Source: Crocosphaera watsonii WH 8501 (GTDB lineage Bacteria > Cyanobacteriota > Cyanobacteriia > Cyanobacteriales > Microcystaceae). From it: 33,195 bases of DNA. The translations under genes and the position numbers were made by a program. A model generated the notes under the pieces. The model saw nothing but the letters and a program-made list of their open reading frames with translations. It had not been told where the DNA came from and did not search any database. This document shows, piece by piece, positions 18,421 to 25,970 of the stretch. Each line of letters begins with the position of its first letter. The stretch's first letter is position 1. Where the stretch lies: NCBI RefSeq assembly GCF_000167195.1, contig NZ_AADV02000024.1, positions 1-33,195 of the forward strand, written 5' to 3'.

Positions 18421-19839
18421 ATGAAACTAACTAAGGGCAAAATCAACGATTTGCTGACACAACCTGGGTGTGAACATAATCAAAATAAGGAAGGCCAAGG
18501 TAAAAATAAGTCCTGTACTCAAACGGCTAACCCTGGTTCTGCTCAAGGAGGTTGTGCTTTTGATGGGGCTTCTATTGCTTTAGTTCCTATCACCGATGCC
18601 GCTCATTTAGTTCATGGTCCCATTGGCTGTTCTGGTAATAGTTGGAATAGTCGGGGTAGTCTCTCTAGTGGTCCAATGACTTATAAGATGGGTTTCACCA
18701 CAGATTTGTCAGAAAATGATATTATTTTTGGTGGTGAAAAAAGACTTTATAAGGCGATATCAAAATTAGTTAAAAAATATAATCCTGCTGCGGTTTTTGT
18801 TTATTCAACCTGTGTAACTGCTCTTATTGGTGATGATTTAGATGCGGTTTGTCAGGCTGCTACTAATAAATATGGAAACCCAGTTATTCCTGTTCATGCT
18901 CCTGGTTTTGTGGGTAGTAAAAACTTAGGAAACCGTCTCGGAGGCGAGGCATTATTAGATCATGTTGTTGGCACAAAAGAACCAAAATATACCACAGCTT
19001 ATGATATTAATTTAATCGGTGAATATAATGTTGCCGGTGAAATGTGGGGTGTTCTTCCTCTGTTTAAAAAAGCAGGTATTAATGTTTTAGCCAAGATTAC
19101 AGGGGATGCTCGTTATGAGGAGGTTTGTTATTCCCATCGGGCAAAACTTAATGTAATGATCTGCTCTAAAGCTTTAATTAATATGGCCACTGCTATGAAA
19201 GAAAGCTATAACATTCCTTATATTGAGGAATCGTTTTATGGCATTGCAGACATGAACCGTTGTTTACGGAACATCGCTCAATTTTTTGGGGATCAAGCAT
19301 TAATAGAAAGAGTAGAACAAATAATAGAAGAAGAAACCGTCAAGTTAAACGTTGCTTTAGCCCCCTATCGGGAACGTCTCAAGGGTAAACGCATGGTGTT
19401 GTACACCGGTGGGGTGAAAAGTTGGTCTATCGTTTCCGCCGCCCAAGACTTGGGTATGGAAGTGGTGGCTACTAGCACCAAGAAAAGCACAGAAGAAGAT
19501 AAGGGACGTATTAAGAAACTTTTGGGTAAAGATGGTATTATGCTGGAAAAAGGTAGCCCAGAGGAGCTTTTGCGGGTCATTGAGAAGACAAATGCTGACC
19601 TCTTGGTGGCAGGTGGCAGAAACCAATACACCGCACTGAAGGCGAAGATACCTTTCTTAGATATTAACCAAGAACGTCATCATCCCTACGCCGGTTATAT
19701 CGGTTTAGTGGAAATGGCCAGAGAGTTAAGCGAAGCGGTTTATAGTCCCATCTGGAAACAAGTTCGTAAACCCTCCCCCTGGGAACTTTGGCAACAGGAA
19801 CACGAAAGCTTATTGAACTTGGAAGCAGAAGGGGAATAG
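18421..19839 (+). CDS. nifE: NifE, FeMo-cofactor scaffold alpha chain
   Basis: NifE forms with NifN the scaffold on which NifB-co is matured with Mo and homocitrate. The 472-residue product resembles NifD, with cluster-binding cysteines in QGGCAFDGAS, HGPIGCSGNSW and YSTCVTALIGDD and the equivalent of the FeMo-co cysteine in NVMICSKALINMA. ATG 18421 follows AATCCGGTC with only a weak ribosome site. Its stop is in the first unit of the GGAGTTC heptad array that separates it from nifN. Length is normal and no damage is visible. Confidence 0.96.
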   Translation: MKLTKGKINDLLTQPGCEHNQNKEGQGKNKSCTQTANPGSAQGGCAFDGASIALVPITDAAHLVHGPIGCSGNSWNSRGSLSSGPMTYKMGFTTDLSENDIIFGGEKRLYKAISKLVKKYNPAAVFVYSTCVTALIGDDLDAVCQAATNKYGNPVIPVHAPGFVGSKNLGNRLGGEALLDHVVGTKEPKYTTAYDINLIGEYNVAGEMWGVLPLFKKAGINVLAKITGDARYEEVCYSHRAKLNVMICSKALINMATAMKESYNIPYIEESFYGIADMNRCLRNIAQFFGDQALIERVEQIIEEETVKLNVALAPYRERLKGKRMVLYTGGVKSWSIVSAAQDLGMEVVATSTKKSTEEDKGRIKKLLGKDGIMLEKGSPEELLRVIEKTNADLLVAGGRNQYTALKAKIPFLDINQERHHPYAGYIGLVEMARELSEAVYSPIWKQVRKPSPWELWQQEHESLLNLEAEGE

Positions 19840-19998
19840 GAGTTCGGAGTTCGGAGTTCGGAGTTCGGAGTTCAGAGTTAATATATCTCCCCCACACTCC
19901 CCGTCACCCAGTCACCCCGTCCCCCCGTCTCCCCGTCACCCCGTCCCCCCGTCACCCCGTCACCCCGTCCCCCCGTCCCCCCGTCTCCCCGTCACCCC
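19839..19998. repeat. Heptad and octad tandem arrays between nifE and nifN
   Basis: Five exact GGAGTTC heptads (19839-19873) start on the nifE stop codon. They are followed by twelve 8-bp units of the form GTCNCCCC (19903-19998; mostly GTCACCCC, GTCCCCCC, GTCTCCCC). The octads leave the nifN frame open, so translation of this region gives a Pro/Ser/Val repeat upstream of the true NifN start. Confidence 0.8.
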
Positions 19999-20015
19999 GT
20001 TACCTCAACAAGAAA

Positions 20016-21380
20016 ATGACAACAATACTAAACCCCCACAAGTCCCTATCAGTCAACCCTTTAAAAATGAGTCAACCATTAGGCGCAGCATTAGCCTTTT
20101 TGGGGTTGCGGAAAATGATGCCTTTGTTTCATGGTTCTCAGGGATGTACTGCTTTTGCGAAGGTTGTCTTAGTGCGTCATTTTCGTGAGTCTATTCCTTT
20201 GTCTACCACTGCGATGACGGAAGTTAGTACCATTTTGGGTGGGGAAGACAATATAGAAAAAGCGATCTTAACTATTCTTGAAAAATATAATCCTCAAATC
20301 ATTGGTTTGTTAACCACTGGGTTAACAGAAACAAGAGGGGATGATATGCCTCGTATTTTAAAGTATTTTCGGGAAAAACACCCAGAGTTAGAGAATTTTC
20401 CTGTTATTTCTGTGTCTACTCCTGACTATAAGGGATCTTTACAGGATGGTTATGCGGCAGCCGTAGAAGGAATAGTCTCTGCTGACTATAGTAGTGTAGC
20501 CGATGATGAACCGCCAATGGTAGGCATGAAACCCCAGGTAACGGTGTTATGTGGTTCCTATATGTCTCCTGGAGATGTAGAAGAGATCAAAGCTGTTATT
20601 GAGGGGTTTGGCATCACTCCGATCATGATTCCTGACTTATCTCGTTCTTTGGATGGCCATTTAGAAGATGATTATCATACGGTGACTACTGGGGGAACCA
20701 GTTTAACTCAATTAAAACAGTTACACCGTTCTTGTTTAACTTTAGCCATCGGGGAAAGTATGGCCAAAGCTGCCTCAATTTTACAGGAACGTTTTGGCAC
20801 AAAATATAAAATTTTCCCTCGTTTAGCTGGGTTAGATGCGGTTGATTCTTTGTTATGGGAACTGTCCCAAATTTTAACCGCCCGTTGCGATCATCACTTC
20901 CCCATTGTGCCAAATGTACCAGCACATTTACAACGGCAACGCCGTCAGTTACAGGATGTTATTTTAGACACCCATTTCTATTTTGGAGGTAAGAAAGTTG
21001 CTTTAGCTTTGGAACCTGATTTACTGTACCAAACCGCTTGGTTATTGACAGAAATGGGGGCAAATATCCAAGCTGCTGTTACTACAACTAAGTCCCCAAT
21101 TTTGGAAAAATTACCCATAGAAACCGTTACTATTGGCGACTTAGAAGACTTAGAAGAATTGGCAGTAGGTTCAGATTTAATTATTACCAATTCTCACGGT
21201 ATTTCCCTAGCTAAACGTCTGAAATCCCCCTTATATAGAATGGGTTATCCTGTGTTCGATCGCTTGGGTTTAGGCCAACGCTGTTTGGTGGGTTATCGTG
21301 GCACCATGAAGTTTTTATTTGATGTTGGCAATATTCTCATGGAAGAAGAAGCCAAACATAGTCCCGTTGCTCTACACTAA
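20016..21380 (+). CDS. nifN: NifN, FeMo-cofactor scaffold beta chain
   Basis: NifN pairs with NifE in the cofactor-maturation scaffold. From ATG 20016 the product has 454 residues, beginning MTTILNPHKSLSVNPLKMSQ, with the NifK-like GSQGCTAFAKVVLVRHFRE and TTGLTETRGDD motifs and a C-terminal MGYPVFDRLGLGQRCLVGYRG. The frame is open for 76 codons further upstream into the end of nifE, but that part is made of GTCNCCCC repeats and nifE antiphase sequence, so I reject it. No clear ribosome site precedes 20016, which leaves the start a little uncertain. The next gene, nifX, starts 55 bases after its stop. Confidence 0.94.
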   Translation: MTTILNPHKSLSVNPLKMSQPLGAALAFLGLRKMMPLFHGSQGCTAFAKVVLVRHFRESIPLSTTAMTEVSTILGGEDNIEKAILTILEKYNPQIIGLLTTGLTETRGDDMPRILKYFREKHPELENFPVISVSTPDYKGSLQDGYAAAVEGIVSADYSSVADDEPPMVGMKPQVTVLCGSYMSPGDVEEIKAVIEGFGITPIMIPDLSRSLDGHLEDDYHTVTTGGTSLTQLKQLHRSCLTLAIGESMAKAASILQERFGTKYKIFPRLAGLDAVDSLLWELSQILTARCDHHFPIVPNVPAHLQRQRRQLQDVILDTHFYFGGKKVALALEPDLLYQTAWLLTEMGANIQAAVTTTKSPILEKLPIETVTIGDLEDLEELAVGSDLIITNSHGISLAKRLKSPLYRMGYPVFDRLGLGQRCLVGYRGTMKFLFDVGNILMEEEAKHSPVALH

Positions 21381-21434
21381 AACGGGTTTACCGCTCAAAG
21401 TTTCCCCTAATTTTGTTCATCTGAGAGGAAAAAC

Positions 21435-21857
21435 ATGAAAGTTGCATTTACTACTAGCGATAATGTCCATGTCAATGCCCACTTTGGTTGGGCGAAGAAT
21501 ATCGACTTATATGATGTCTCTCCCGAAGGCTTCGATTTTGTCAATACCTTAGAGTTCGGTGGCGACTTAAAAGAAGACGGAAACGAAGACAAATTAGTAC
21601 CAAAACTAGAAGCATTAGACGGCTGTACTTTACTCTATGTAACGGCTATTGGTGGTAGTGCAGCAGCCCGTTTAATTCGTCAAAATGTAACTCCCATTAA
21701 AGCTAGGACAGAAACAGAAAAAATTGACGAAATTCTGACACAATTAGTAAAAACATTAAAAGGAAATCCTCCTCCTTGGTTAAGAAGAGTTCTGCAAAAA
21801 GAAGCAGGAATCGAGCCAACGCCCAACTTTTTGGACGACGACGAGGAGGATGAATAA
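21435..21857 (+). CDS. nifX: NifX, FeMo-cofactor precursor carrier
   Basis: NifX binds NifB-co and the VK-cluster and shuttles them between NifB and NifEN. The 140-residue product shows the NifX/NafY-type domain: MKVAFTTSDNVHVNAHFGWAKNIDLYDV with the conserved histidine, and GCTLLYVTAIGGSAAARLI. The C-terminal GNPPPWLRRVLQKEAG and acidic tail (DDDEEDE) are typical. GAGAGGAAAAAC precedes ATG 21435, giving a good ribosome site. It is followed by the DUF269 gene. Confidence 0.93.
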   Translation: MKVAFTTSDNVHVNAHFGWAKNIDLYDVSPEGFDFVNTLEFGGDLKEDGNEDKLVPKLEALDGCTLLYVTAIGGSAAARLIRQNVTPIKARTETEKIDEILTQLVKTLKGNPPPWLRRVLQKEAGIEPTPNFLDDDEEDE

Positions 21858-21992
21858 GAAGTGAACAGTGAACAGTGAAAATTGCTAACTGTAAACTAAT
21901 TATTTGAATGCAAAAATTCTATGAATAATTAACAGCAAAATAGTGTAAAATTGTTCATAGATAACGGAAATATTCTCAGGATAATTGTTATT

Positions 21993-22469
21993 ATGGCAAC
22001 AACAACAACCAACTCAGAACAACCAACTCTCTTAGTTGCAGACAGTCCTTTTCTAAAAGCATTAGTTCAGCAACTTCGGTCTTACGATAGCTTTGGTGTG
22101 TATCGTACTTGGACGGATGAACTTGTTATTGCACCTTACGTTATTCCTAAGAAGAAAAGACGGGAAATTTCCCTAGAAGGAGAGATTGACCCAACCACAC
22201 AATTACGGATCATCTGTTATTTTCGGGCCATCGCTGCCTTAATAGAACAGGAAACCGGATTATTGTGTCAAGTTGTTGTTGACTTAAACCATGAAGGTTT
22301 TGGTTGGGCTTTAGTATGGGGTGGGAAATTAATGGTGGTTTCTCGCAGTTTACGAGATGCTCATCGCTTCGGTTTTGATACCTTAGAAAAGTTAAATGAT
22401 CAAGGAACTAAATTAGTGAATTCTGCCATTGAATTAGTGCAGAGATTCCCTGAAGTTTCTAAATTGTAA
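21993..22469 (+). CDS. NifX-associated protein (DUF269)
   Basis: The 158-residue product belongs to the DUF269/NifX-associated family: LLVADSPFLKALVQQLRSYDSFG, WTDELVIAPYVIPKKKRREI and LVWGGKLMVVSRSLRDAHRFGF. A homologue in Cyanothece 51142 (cce_0566) has a published structure, but the function remains open; a role with FeMo-co is assumed from context. I choose ATG 21993 (MATTTTNSEQ) because the 14 codons upstream in frame are hydrophobic and unlike the family; no strong ribosome site is visible at either start. It lies 135 bases after nifX. Confidence 0.88.
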   Translation: MATTTTNSEQPTLLVADSPFLKALVQQLRSYDSFGVYRTWTDELVIAPYVIPKKKRREISLEGEIDPTTQLRIICYFRAIAALIEQETGLLCQVVVDLNHEGFGWALVWGGKLMVVSRSLRDAHRFGFDTLEKLNDQGTKLVNSAIELVQRFPEVSKL

Positions 22470-22548
22470 TGTAAGCAAGAAGGGAAAATAAAAAGCAATT
22501 TATTGTTATTTTTCCCTCAACTTCTAAGTCAAACATGAGGTAAAAATT

Positions 22549-22785
22549 ATGACAGTAGCCACCGAAAATAATCCTACTCCAGAAGCATTTGCAGACCTAA
22601 AAAAGAAGGTTCGTAAACTAAATTCTAAAGCCGGACAAATGAAGATGGACTTGCACGATCTAGCCGAAGGACTACCTACGGACTACCAAGATCTCATGGA
22701 AACGGCACAAAGAACTTACGATATATTTAGCGAGTTAGATCACCTCAAGAAAAAACTAAAAAACTGGGAGGAAGCCCTAAAATGA
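22549..22785 (+). CDS. Rop-like nif-associated helical protein (Cce_0567 type)
   Basis: The 78-residue product is a predicted two-helix protein: FADLKKKVRKLNSKAGQMKM, then DLAEGLPTDYQDLMETAQRTYD and LDHLKKKLKNWEEAL. It matches the Rop-like family found next to the DUF269 gene and nifW in nif clusters; the Cyanothece 51142 homologue Cce_0567 has been described as a metal-binding helical protein. The stop codon overlaps the start of nifW in an ATGA arrangement, giving translational coupling. ATG 22549 follows GAGGTAAAAATT, a good ribosome site. Function is unknown. Confidence 0.88.
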   Translation: MTVATENNPTPEAFADLKKKVRKLNSKAGQMKMDLHDLAEGLPTDYQDLMETAQRTYDIFSELDHLKKKLKNWEEALK

Positions 22786-23129
22786 CTATTACTGTTGATA
22801 CCCCAAGAACCTTTGCTGAGTTCACCAAACTCATCGACACCGAAGACTACCTAAATTTCTTTGATATTAGTTATGACCCTTCTTTTATTAACGTTAACCG
22901 TCTGCATATTCTTAAGCAGTTCTCTATTCTTATCAAGCAAGTCGATAAAGCCTTCCCCGATCTTAGTGAAAGTGAAAGATTAGAGAAGTATAAATTAGCT
23001 TTCCAGGAAGCCTACGAACTATTTAAAACCTCTAGTCCCCTGGAAACTAAACTCTTTAAAGTTTTCCAAGATGTTCCCAACAACGTGGTTTTATTGGATG
23101 ACTTAGCCCAAGAAGCGGAAACCCTTTAA
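22782..23129 (+). CDS. nifW: NifW, nitrogenase stabilising/protective protein
   Basis: The 115-residue product has the NifW core: FAEFTKLIDTEDYLNFFDI, VNRLHILKQFS, FPDLSESERLEKYKLAFQEAYELF and a terminal segment near VFQDVPNNVV. NifW associates with the MoFe protein and is thought to protect it against oxygen or aid its maturation. The start overlaps the stop of the Rop-like gene (ATGA). A GGAGG ribosome site lies within the end of that gene. It is followed by a repeat-filled gap before hesA. Confidence 0.92.
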   Translation: MTITVDTPRTFAEFTKLIDTEDYLNFFDISYDPSFINVNRLHILKQFSILIKQVDKAFPDLSESERLEKYKLAFQEAYELFKTSSPLETKLFKVFQDVPNNVVLLDDLAQEAETL

Positions 23130-23131
23130 TA

Positions 23132-23216
23132 AGAGTTCGGAGTTCGGAGTTCGGAGTTCGGGAGTTAAATATATCTCTCCAAACTCCCCACCCTTCCCAA
23201 ACTCCCCACCCTTCCC
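23132..23216. repeat. GGAGTTC heptads and an 18-bp tandem duplication between nifW and hesA
   Basis: AGAGTTC followed by three GGAGTTC heptads (23132-23159) repeats the family seen after nifE. An 18-base unit (AAACTCCCCACCCTTCCC) then occurs twice in exact tandem at 23181-23198 and 23199-23216. No gene lies in the gap. Confidence 0.75.
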
Positions 23217-23248
23217 ACACTCTTCCCAAACCTTACCCCCAAGCCGTC

Positions 23249-24046
23249 ATGAACTTCACCCCAACGGAAAGAGAACGTTATTCAAGACAAATACAACTCC
23301 CTGGTTTTGGCGAAGAAGGACAAAAACGCCTCAAGGACTCCACTGCTGTAGTAACAGGAGTAGGTGGACTTGGTGGTACAGTTGCTCTCTACTTAGCGGT
23401 TGCTGGGGTGGGTAAAATCATTTTAGTTAGGGGAGGGGATTTGCGTCTGGATGATCTCAACCGTCAGATATTGATGACCAATAGTTGGGTGGGGCAACCA
23501 AGGGTGTATAAAGCTAGGGAAACCCTGTTAAACATCAACCCAGACATTGAAGTAGAGGCGGTTTCGGAGTTTGTCACAGCAGAGAATATTGACGCTTTGG
23601 TACAACAGGCCAATATTGCTTTTGACTGCGCCTTTGACTTTAAGGAACGCCACCTCTTAAACCAAGCTTGTGTTCGTTGGGGGGTTCCTATGGTGGAAGC
23701 TGCCATGAGTGGCATGGATGCTTATCTAACCACAGTTATTCCTGGGGAAACTCCCTGTTTATCCTGCATTTTCCCAGAAACCCCGGAATGGGATCGCTGG
23801 GGGTTTGGAGTGTTAGGGGCAGTTTCCGGTAGTTTGGCCTGTTTAGCGGCCCTAGAAGGTATCAAACTTTTAACCGGACTCGGAGAACCTTTAACCGGTC
23901 AACTGTTGACCATGGACTTAGGTACTGCCACCTTTGCCAAACGTCGTCCTTATCATGATCCTAACTGTCCCGTATGCGGTAACTTTACCAAACAACGGTT
24001 AAGCAGTTATCTCCCCAAGCAGGAGGAATTAAAGATTAAGAAGTAA
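23249..24046 (+). CDS. hesA: HesA, E1-like (ThiF/MoeB family) protein
   Basis: The 265-residue product is a ThiF/MoeB/HesA-family adenylating enzyme. It begins TERERYSRQIQLPGFGEEGQ, has the nucleotide-binding GVGGLGGTVALYLAVAGVG and DLNRQIL, and zinc cysteines in CLSCIFPE and CPVCGNF. The substrate is not established; the nif setting suggests help in sulfur or molybdenum cofactor supply. In heterocystous cyanobacteria hesA lies beside hesB and a nif ferredoxin, the same order as here. There is no strong ribosome site before ATG 23249. The E1 core residues are all present, so it looks functional. Confidence 0.92.
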   Translation: MNFTPTERERYSRQIQLPGFGEEGQKRLKDSTAVVTGVGGLGGTVALYLAVAGVGKIILVRGGDLRLDDLNRQILMTNSWVGQPRVYKARETLLNINPDIEVEAVSEFVTAENIDALVQQANIAFDCAFDFKERHLLNQACVRWGVPMVEAAMSGMDAYLTTVIPGETPCLSCIFPETPEWDRWGFGVLGAVSGSLACLAALEGIKLLTGLGEPLTGQLLTMDLGTATFAKRRPYHDPNCPVCGNFTKQRLSSYLPKQEELKIKK

Positions 24047-24095
24047 GCAATAGTTCAATTCTAGATTCTATATTCTAAATTCTACATTCTCAATC

Positions 24096-24449
24096 ATGAC
24101 TGTTACTCTTACTGAAAAAGCTTCTTCAAAACTCCAGAATTTCCTAGAAGGAAAAGCCCTTACTGGTATCCGTGTTGGGGTTAAAACCGGTGGCTGTAAT
24201 GGCTACGAATACGCCTTAAATTTAGTTAAGGAAGCTAACAACGAAGATGTTTGCTTTGAACAAGATAATGTCCTCATCTATGTTGATCCTAATAGCGTGT
24301 CTTTATTAGATGGTGTGGTCATTGATTTTGTGGATAGTTTAACCCAAGGCGGTTTCACCTTTACTAACCCCAATGCAACACAGACTTGTGGCTGCGGTAA
24401 ATCTTTCGCTACAGCAAACTGCGGTGGCCAAGCCACAGGATGTGGCTAA
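24096..24449 (+). CDS. hesB: HesB/IscA-type Fe-S carrier
   Basis: The 117-residue A-type carrier has the three conserved cysteine positions: one in TGGCNGYEYAL and two in the CGCGKSF motif near the C terminus. Such proteins deliver Fe-S clusters or iron to targets; the nif version is called HesB or IscA-nif. The tail after CGCG is extended (ANCGGQATGCG) with two more cysteines, common in cyanobacterial nif copies. It follows hesA by 49 bases and precedes the ferredoxin gene. With the NifU scaffold domains missing in this window, this carrier may be more important here; that is inference. Confidence 0.92.
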   Translation: MTVTLTEKASSKLQNFLEGKALTGIRVGVKTGGCNGYEYALNLVKEANNEDVCFEQDNVLIYVDPNSVSLLDGVVIDFVDSLTQGGFTFTNPNATQTCGCGKSFATANCGGQATGCG

Positions 24450-24546
24450 AAAAAGCTTTGATTTTTAACGGTTATTTCTTCTATTTGAGGAGAAATTAAT
24501 GGTAAAAAATTAATGGTAAACCTTCCTGTTTTTAAGGAGAACACTT

Positions 24547-24921
24547 ATGACTGCAACCTACAAAGTTCGTCTCATCAAAACTGTCAAAAGGAAAAATAAA
24601 GAAACAGGCAAAAAAGAGGAGATCAATCAACTGGATATCAGCTTAGATGTTCCAGAAGATGAGTACATCCTTGAAGCATTTGAAGATGCCATTAACCACG
24701 ATCAGATTGAGTATCCTGATGGTCTTGAAGAGTTACCTTCTTCTTGTCGTGCAGGATCTTGTTCTAGCTGTCTTGGTAGAATGGTAGAAGGAGAAGTTGA
24801 TCAGGAAGATCAAAGCTTTTTGGATGACGAACAATTGGAAAAAGGATGGGTACTACTTTGTGTTGCTTATCCTCGTTCAGATTGCACAATTAAAACTCAC
24901 CAAGAAGCTAATTTGGTATAA
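24547..24921 (+). CDS. fdxH: Plant-type [2Fe-2S] ferredoxin, FdxH-like
   Basis: The 124-residue product has the plant-type [2Fe-2S] signature [21 protein letters not shown] with the fourth cysteine in WVLLCVAYP, and the FdxH-like ending [14 protein letters not shown]. FdxH donates electrons to NifH in heterocysts; this homologue probably does so here. Relative to the usual 99 residues there is a basic N-terminal insertion ([18 protein letters not shown]) between the first strand and the core, and a longer loop around the [17 protein letters not shown] stretch. ATG 24547 follows AAGGAGAACACTT, a strong ribosome site. A hairpin 35 bases downstream may end this transcript. Confidence 0.88.
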   Translation: MTATYKVRLIKTVKRKNKETGKKEEINQLDISLDVPEDEYILEAFEDAINHDQIEYPDGLEELPSSCRAGSCSSCLGRMVEGEVDQEDQSFLDDEQLEKGWVLLCVAYPRSDCTIKTHQEANLV

Positions 24922-24956
24922 ACTTGTGACCTATTTTCCTCATCCATCCGCTGAGG

Positions 24957-24980
24957 AAGTCGTGGCTTATGCCACGACTT
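24957..24980 (+). terminator. Strong hairpin after the ferredoxin gene
   Basis: AAGTCGTGGC (24957-24966) and GCCACGACTT (24971-24980) form a perfect 10-bp stem with a 4-base loop. Only TCTAT follows, so it is a weak or partial terminator or attenuator separating the nif unit from the two small genes after it. An ATG at 24969 is inside the loop and is an unlikely start. Confidence 0.6.
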
Positions 24981-25016
24981 TCTATCCCTAATACAAACTT
25001 TCAAGGGAAAGATTTT

Positions 25017-25445
25017 ATGGATACTATTCAACAACAAAATAAATCGCTTTCTCCGAGGTTTCCTATGAATTTAAGGTGGAAAAAATTTATTTATAAAACG
25101 GCATTTTGGATGATGGGGGAGATTGTTCTCAATCTCTTGGGTTTAGATAATGTCGCCGATTATAGCGAGTTCATTTTTGGTCACGAATTAGAATTATCTA
25201 AAAAGAATCACAAAACGGTTAAACTCTCTTGCCTTAAGCCAAAATTTTGTGACAAAATTAAGGAAAGTTGTCCCGTGGATGAAGTTGCTTTACAATTTTC
25301 AGATTCCCCAATCGATGATTGTATTACTAATCATCGGGTTTTCTTTAAGAAATGTATAAAAGTTAAACATTATTGTATTAAGGCTTCCTTGTTTTCTGAT
25401 TTGTCGCACAATTTGAAATGGGAGAATTGTAGGCGTGATACGTGA
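25017..25445 (+). CDS. Unrecognised 142-aa cysteine-rich protein
   Basis: From ATG 25017, preceded by AAGGGAAAG, the product has 142 residues. After a polar start it has a segment FIYKTAFWMMGEIVLNLLGLDNVADYSEF that may be an amphipathic or membrane-associated helix. The remainder has at least seven cysteines (SCLKPKFCDKIKESCP, DDCIT, KKCIKVKHYCIK, ENC) and many basic residues. I do not recognise a family with confidence. Related short proteins with a NLLGLDxxADYSEF segment occur in cyanobacteria. The end overlaps the next gene by 11 bases, so the two are coupled. The cysteines suggest metal or redox function, but this is inference. Confidence 0.65.
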   Translation: MDTIQQQNKSLSPRFPMNLRWKKFIYKTAFWMMGEIVLNLLGLDNVADYSEFIFGHELELSKKNHKTVKLSCLKPKFCDKIKESCPVDEVALQFSDSPIDDCITNHRVFFKKCIKVKHYCIKASLFSDLSHNLKWENCRRDT

Positions 25446-25788
25446 AAAATTAGTCAAAAAATATCGAGATTTGGTGAGTTATTCTTATCCTTATATTAAC
25501 TCCCTATTGAATGATTGTTATCTAAAAATTATTGATGGCTGCCTTAATCCTGTTTCTCCACCTTACTATTATTTGGGCATATATTATGTAGGAAGATCGG
25601 GAAAAGAAATTGTTTCCTATCAAGAGGAATTGAGAAAGATTGCTAAGACATTTGGTATGATTGATATCGTTTTTCTCGATGCTAAAAGACTAATTCGCGA
25701 CCCAGTATCAACCCTTAAATCAGAAAATCCCCGTCTTTGGTTAGAACTTTATTGGATCTCTAGCAAGGTAACAACTGACTTAGATTAA
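25435..25788 (+). CDS. Unrecognised 117-aa protein coupled to the 142-aa gene
   Basis: The frame begins with GTG at 25435, overlapping the end of the previous gene by 11 bases. The product of 117 residues is rich in Tyr, Leu and Ile (YSYPYINSLL, SPPYYYLGIYYVG), followed by EIVSYQEELRKIAKTFG and SENPRLWLELYWISSK. No catalytic motif or transmembrane helix is clear, and I assign no family. The mixed alpha/beta pattern suggests a folded soluble domain. It sits directly upstream of the NtcA-type promoter of feoB, so it ends the upstream transcript. There is no sign of frame damage. Confidence 0.6.
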   Translation: MIREKLVKKYRDLVSYSYPYINSLLNDCYLKIIDGCLNPVSPPYYYLGIYYVGRSGKEIVSYQEELRKIAKTFGMIDIVFLDAKRLIRDPVSTLKSENPRLWLELYWISSKVTTDLD

Positions 25789-25904
25789 TACTTAATTATA
25801 CTCATTGGTTTAAGCCAAAAAGATGATGACAAAATAAAATAACTATGATATAGAAAATTGTTAATTAATAAGTCTCAAAAAGAATAGATAATTATTCAAG
25901 TTGT

Positions 25905-25946
25905 GTATCTCTAGTTACTGTTTAAAATAAGAAAAAAAATTACACT
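25905..25946 (+). promoter_or_regulatory. NtcA-activated promoter of feoB
   Basis: GTA-N8-TAC at 25905-25918 is an exact NtcA core (flanked by T on both sides). Exactly 22 bases later a -10 box TACACT (25941-25946) fits TAN3T. This is the canonical class II NtcA-activated arrangement. Transcription would start near 25953, about 18 bases before the feoB ATG. The surrounding 25789-25970 is AT-rich and contains no gene. Confidence 0.75.
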
Positions 25947-25970
25947 AATAACAAGGTATAAAAAAGACAG

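Noticed and set aside
19788-20015. 76-residue N-terminal extension of NifN
   Set aside because: It reads antiphase nifE sequence and a tandem repeat; family homology starts at the methionine at 20016.
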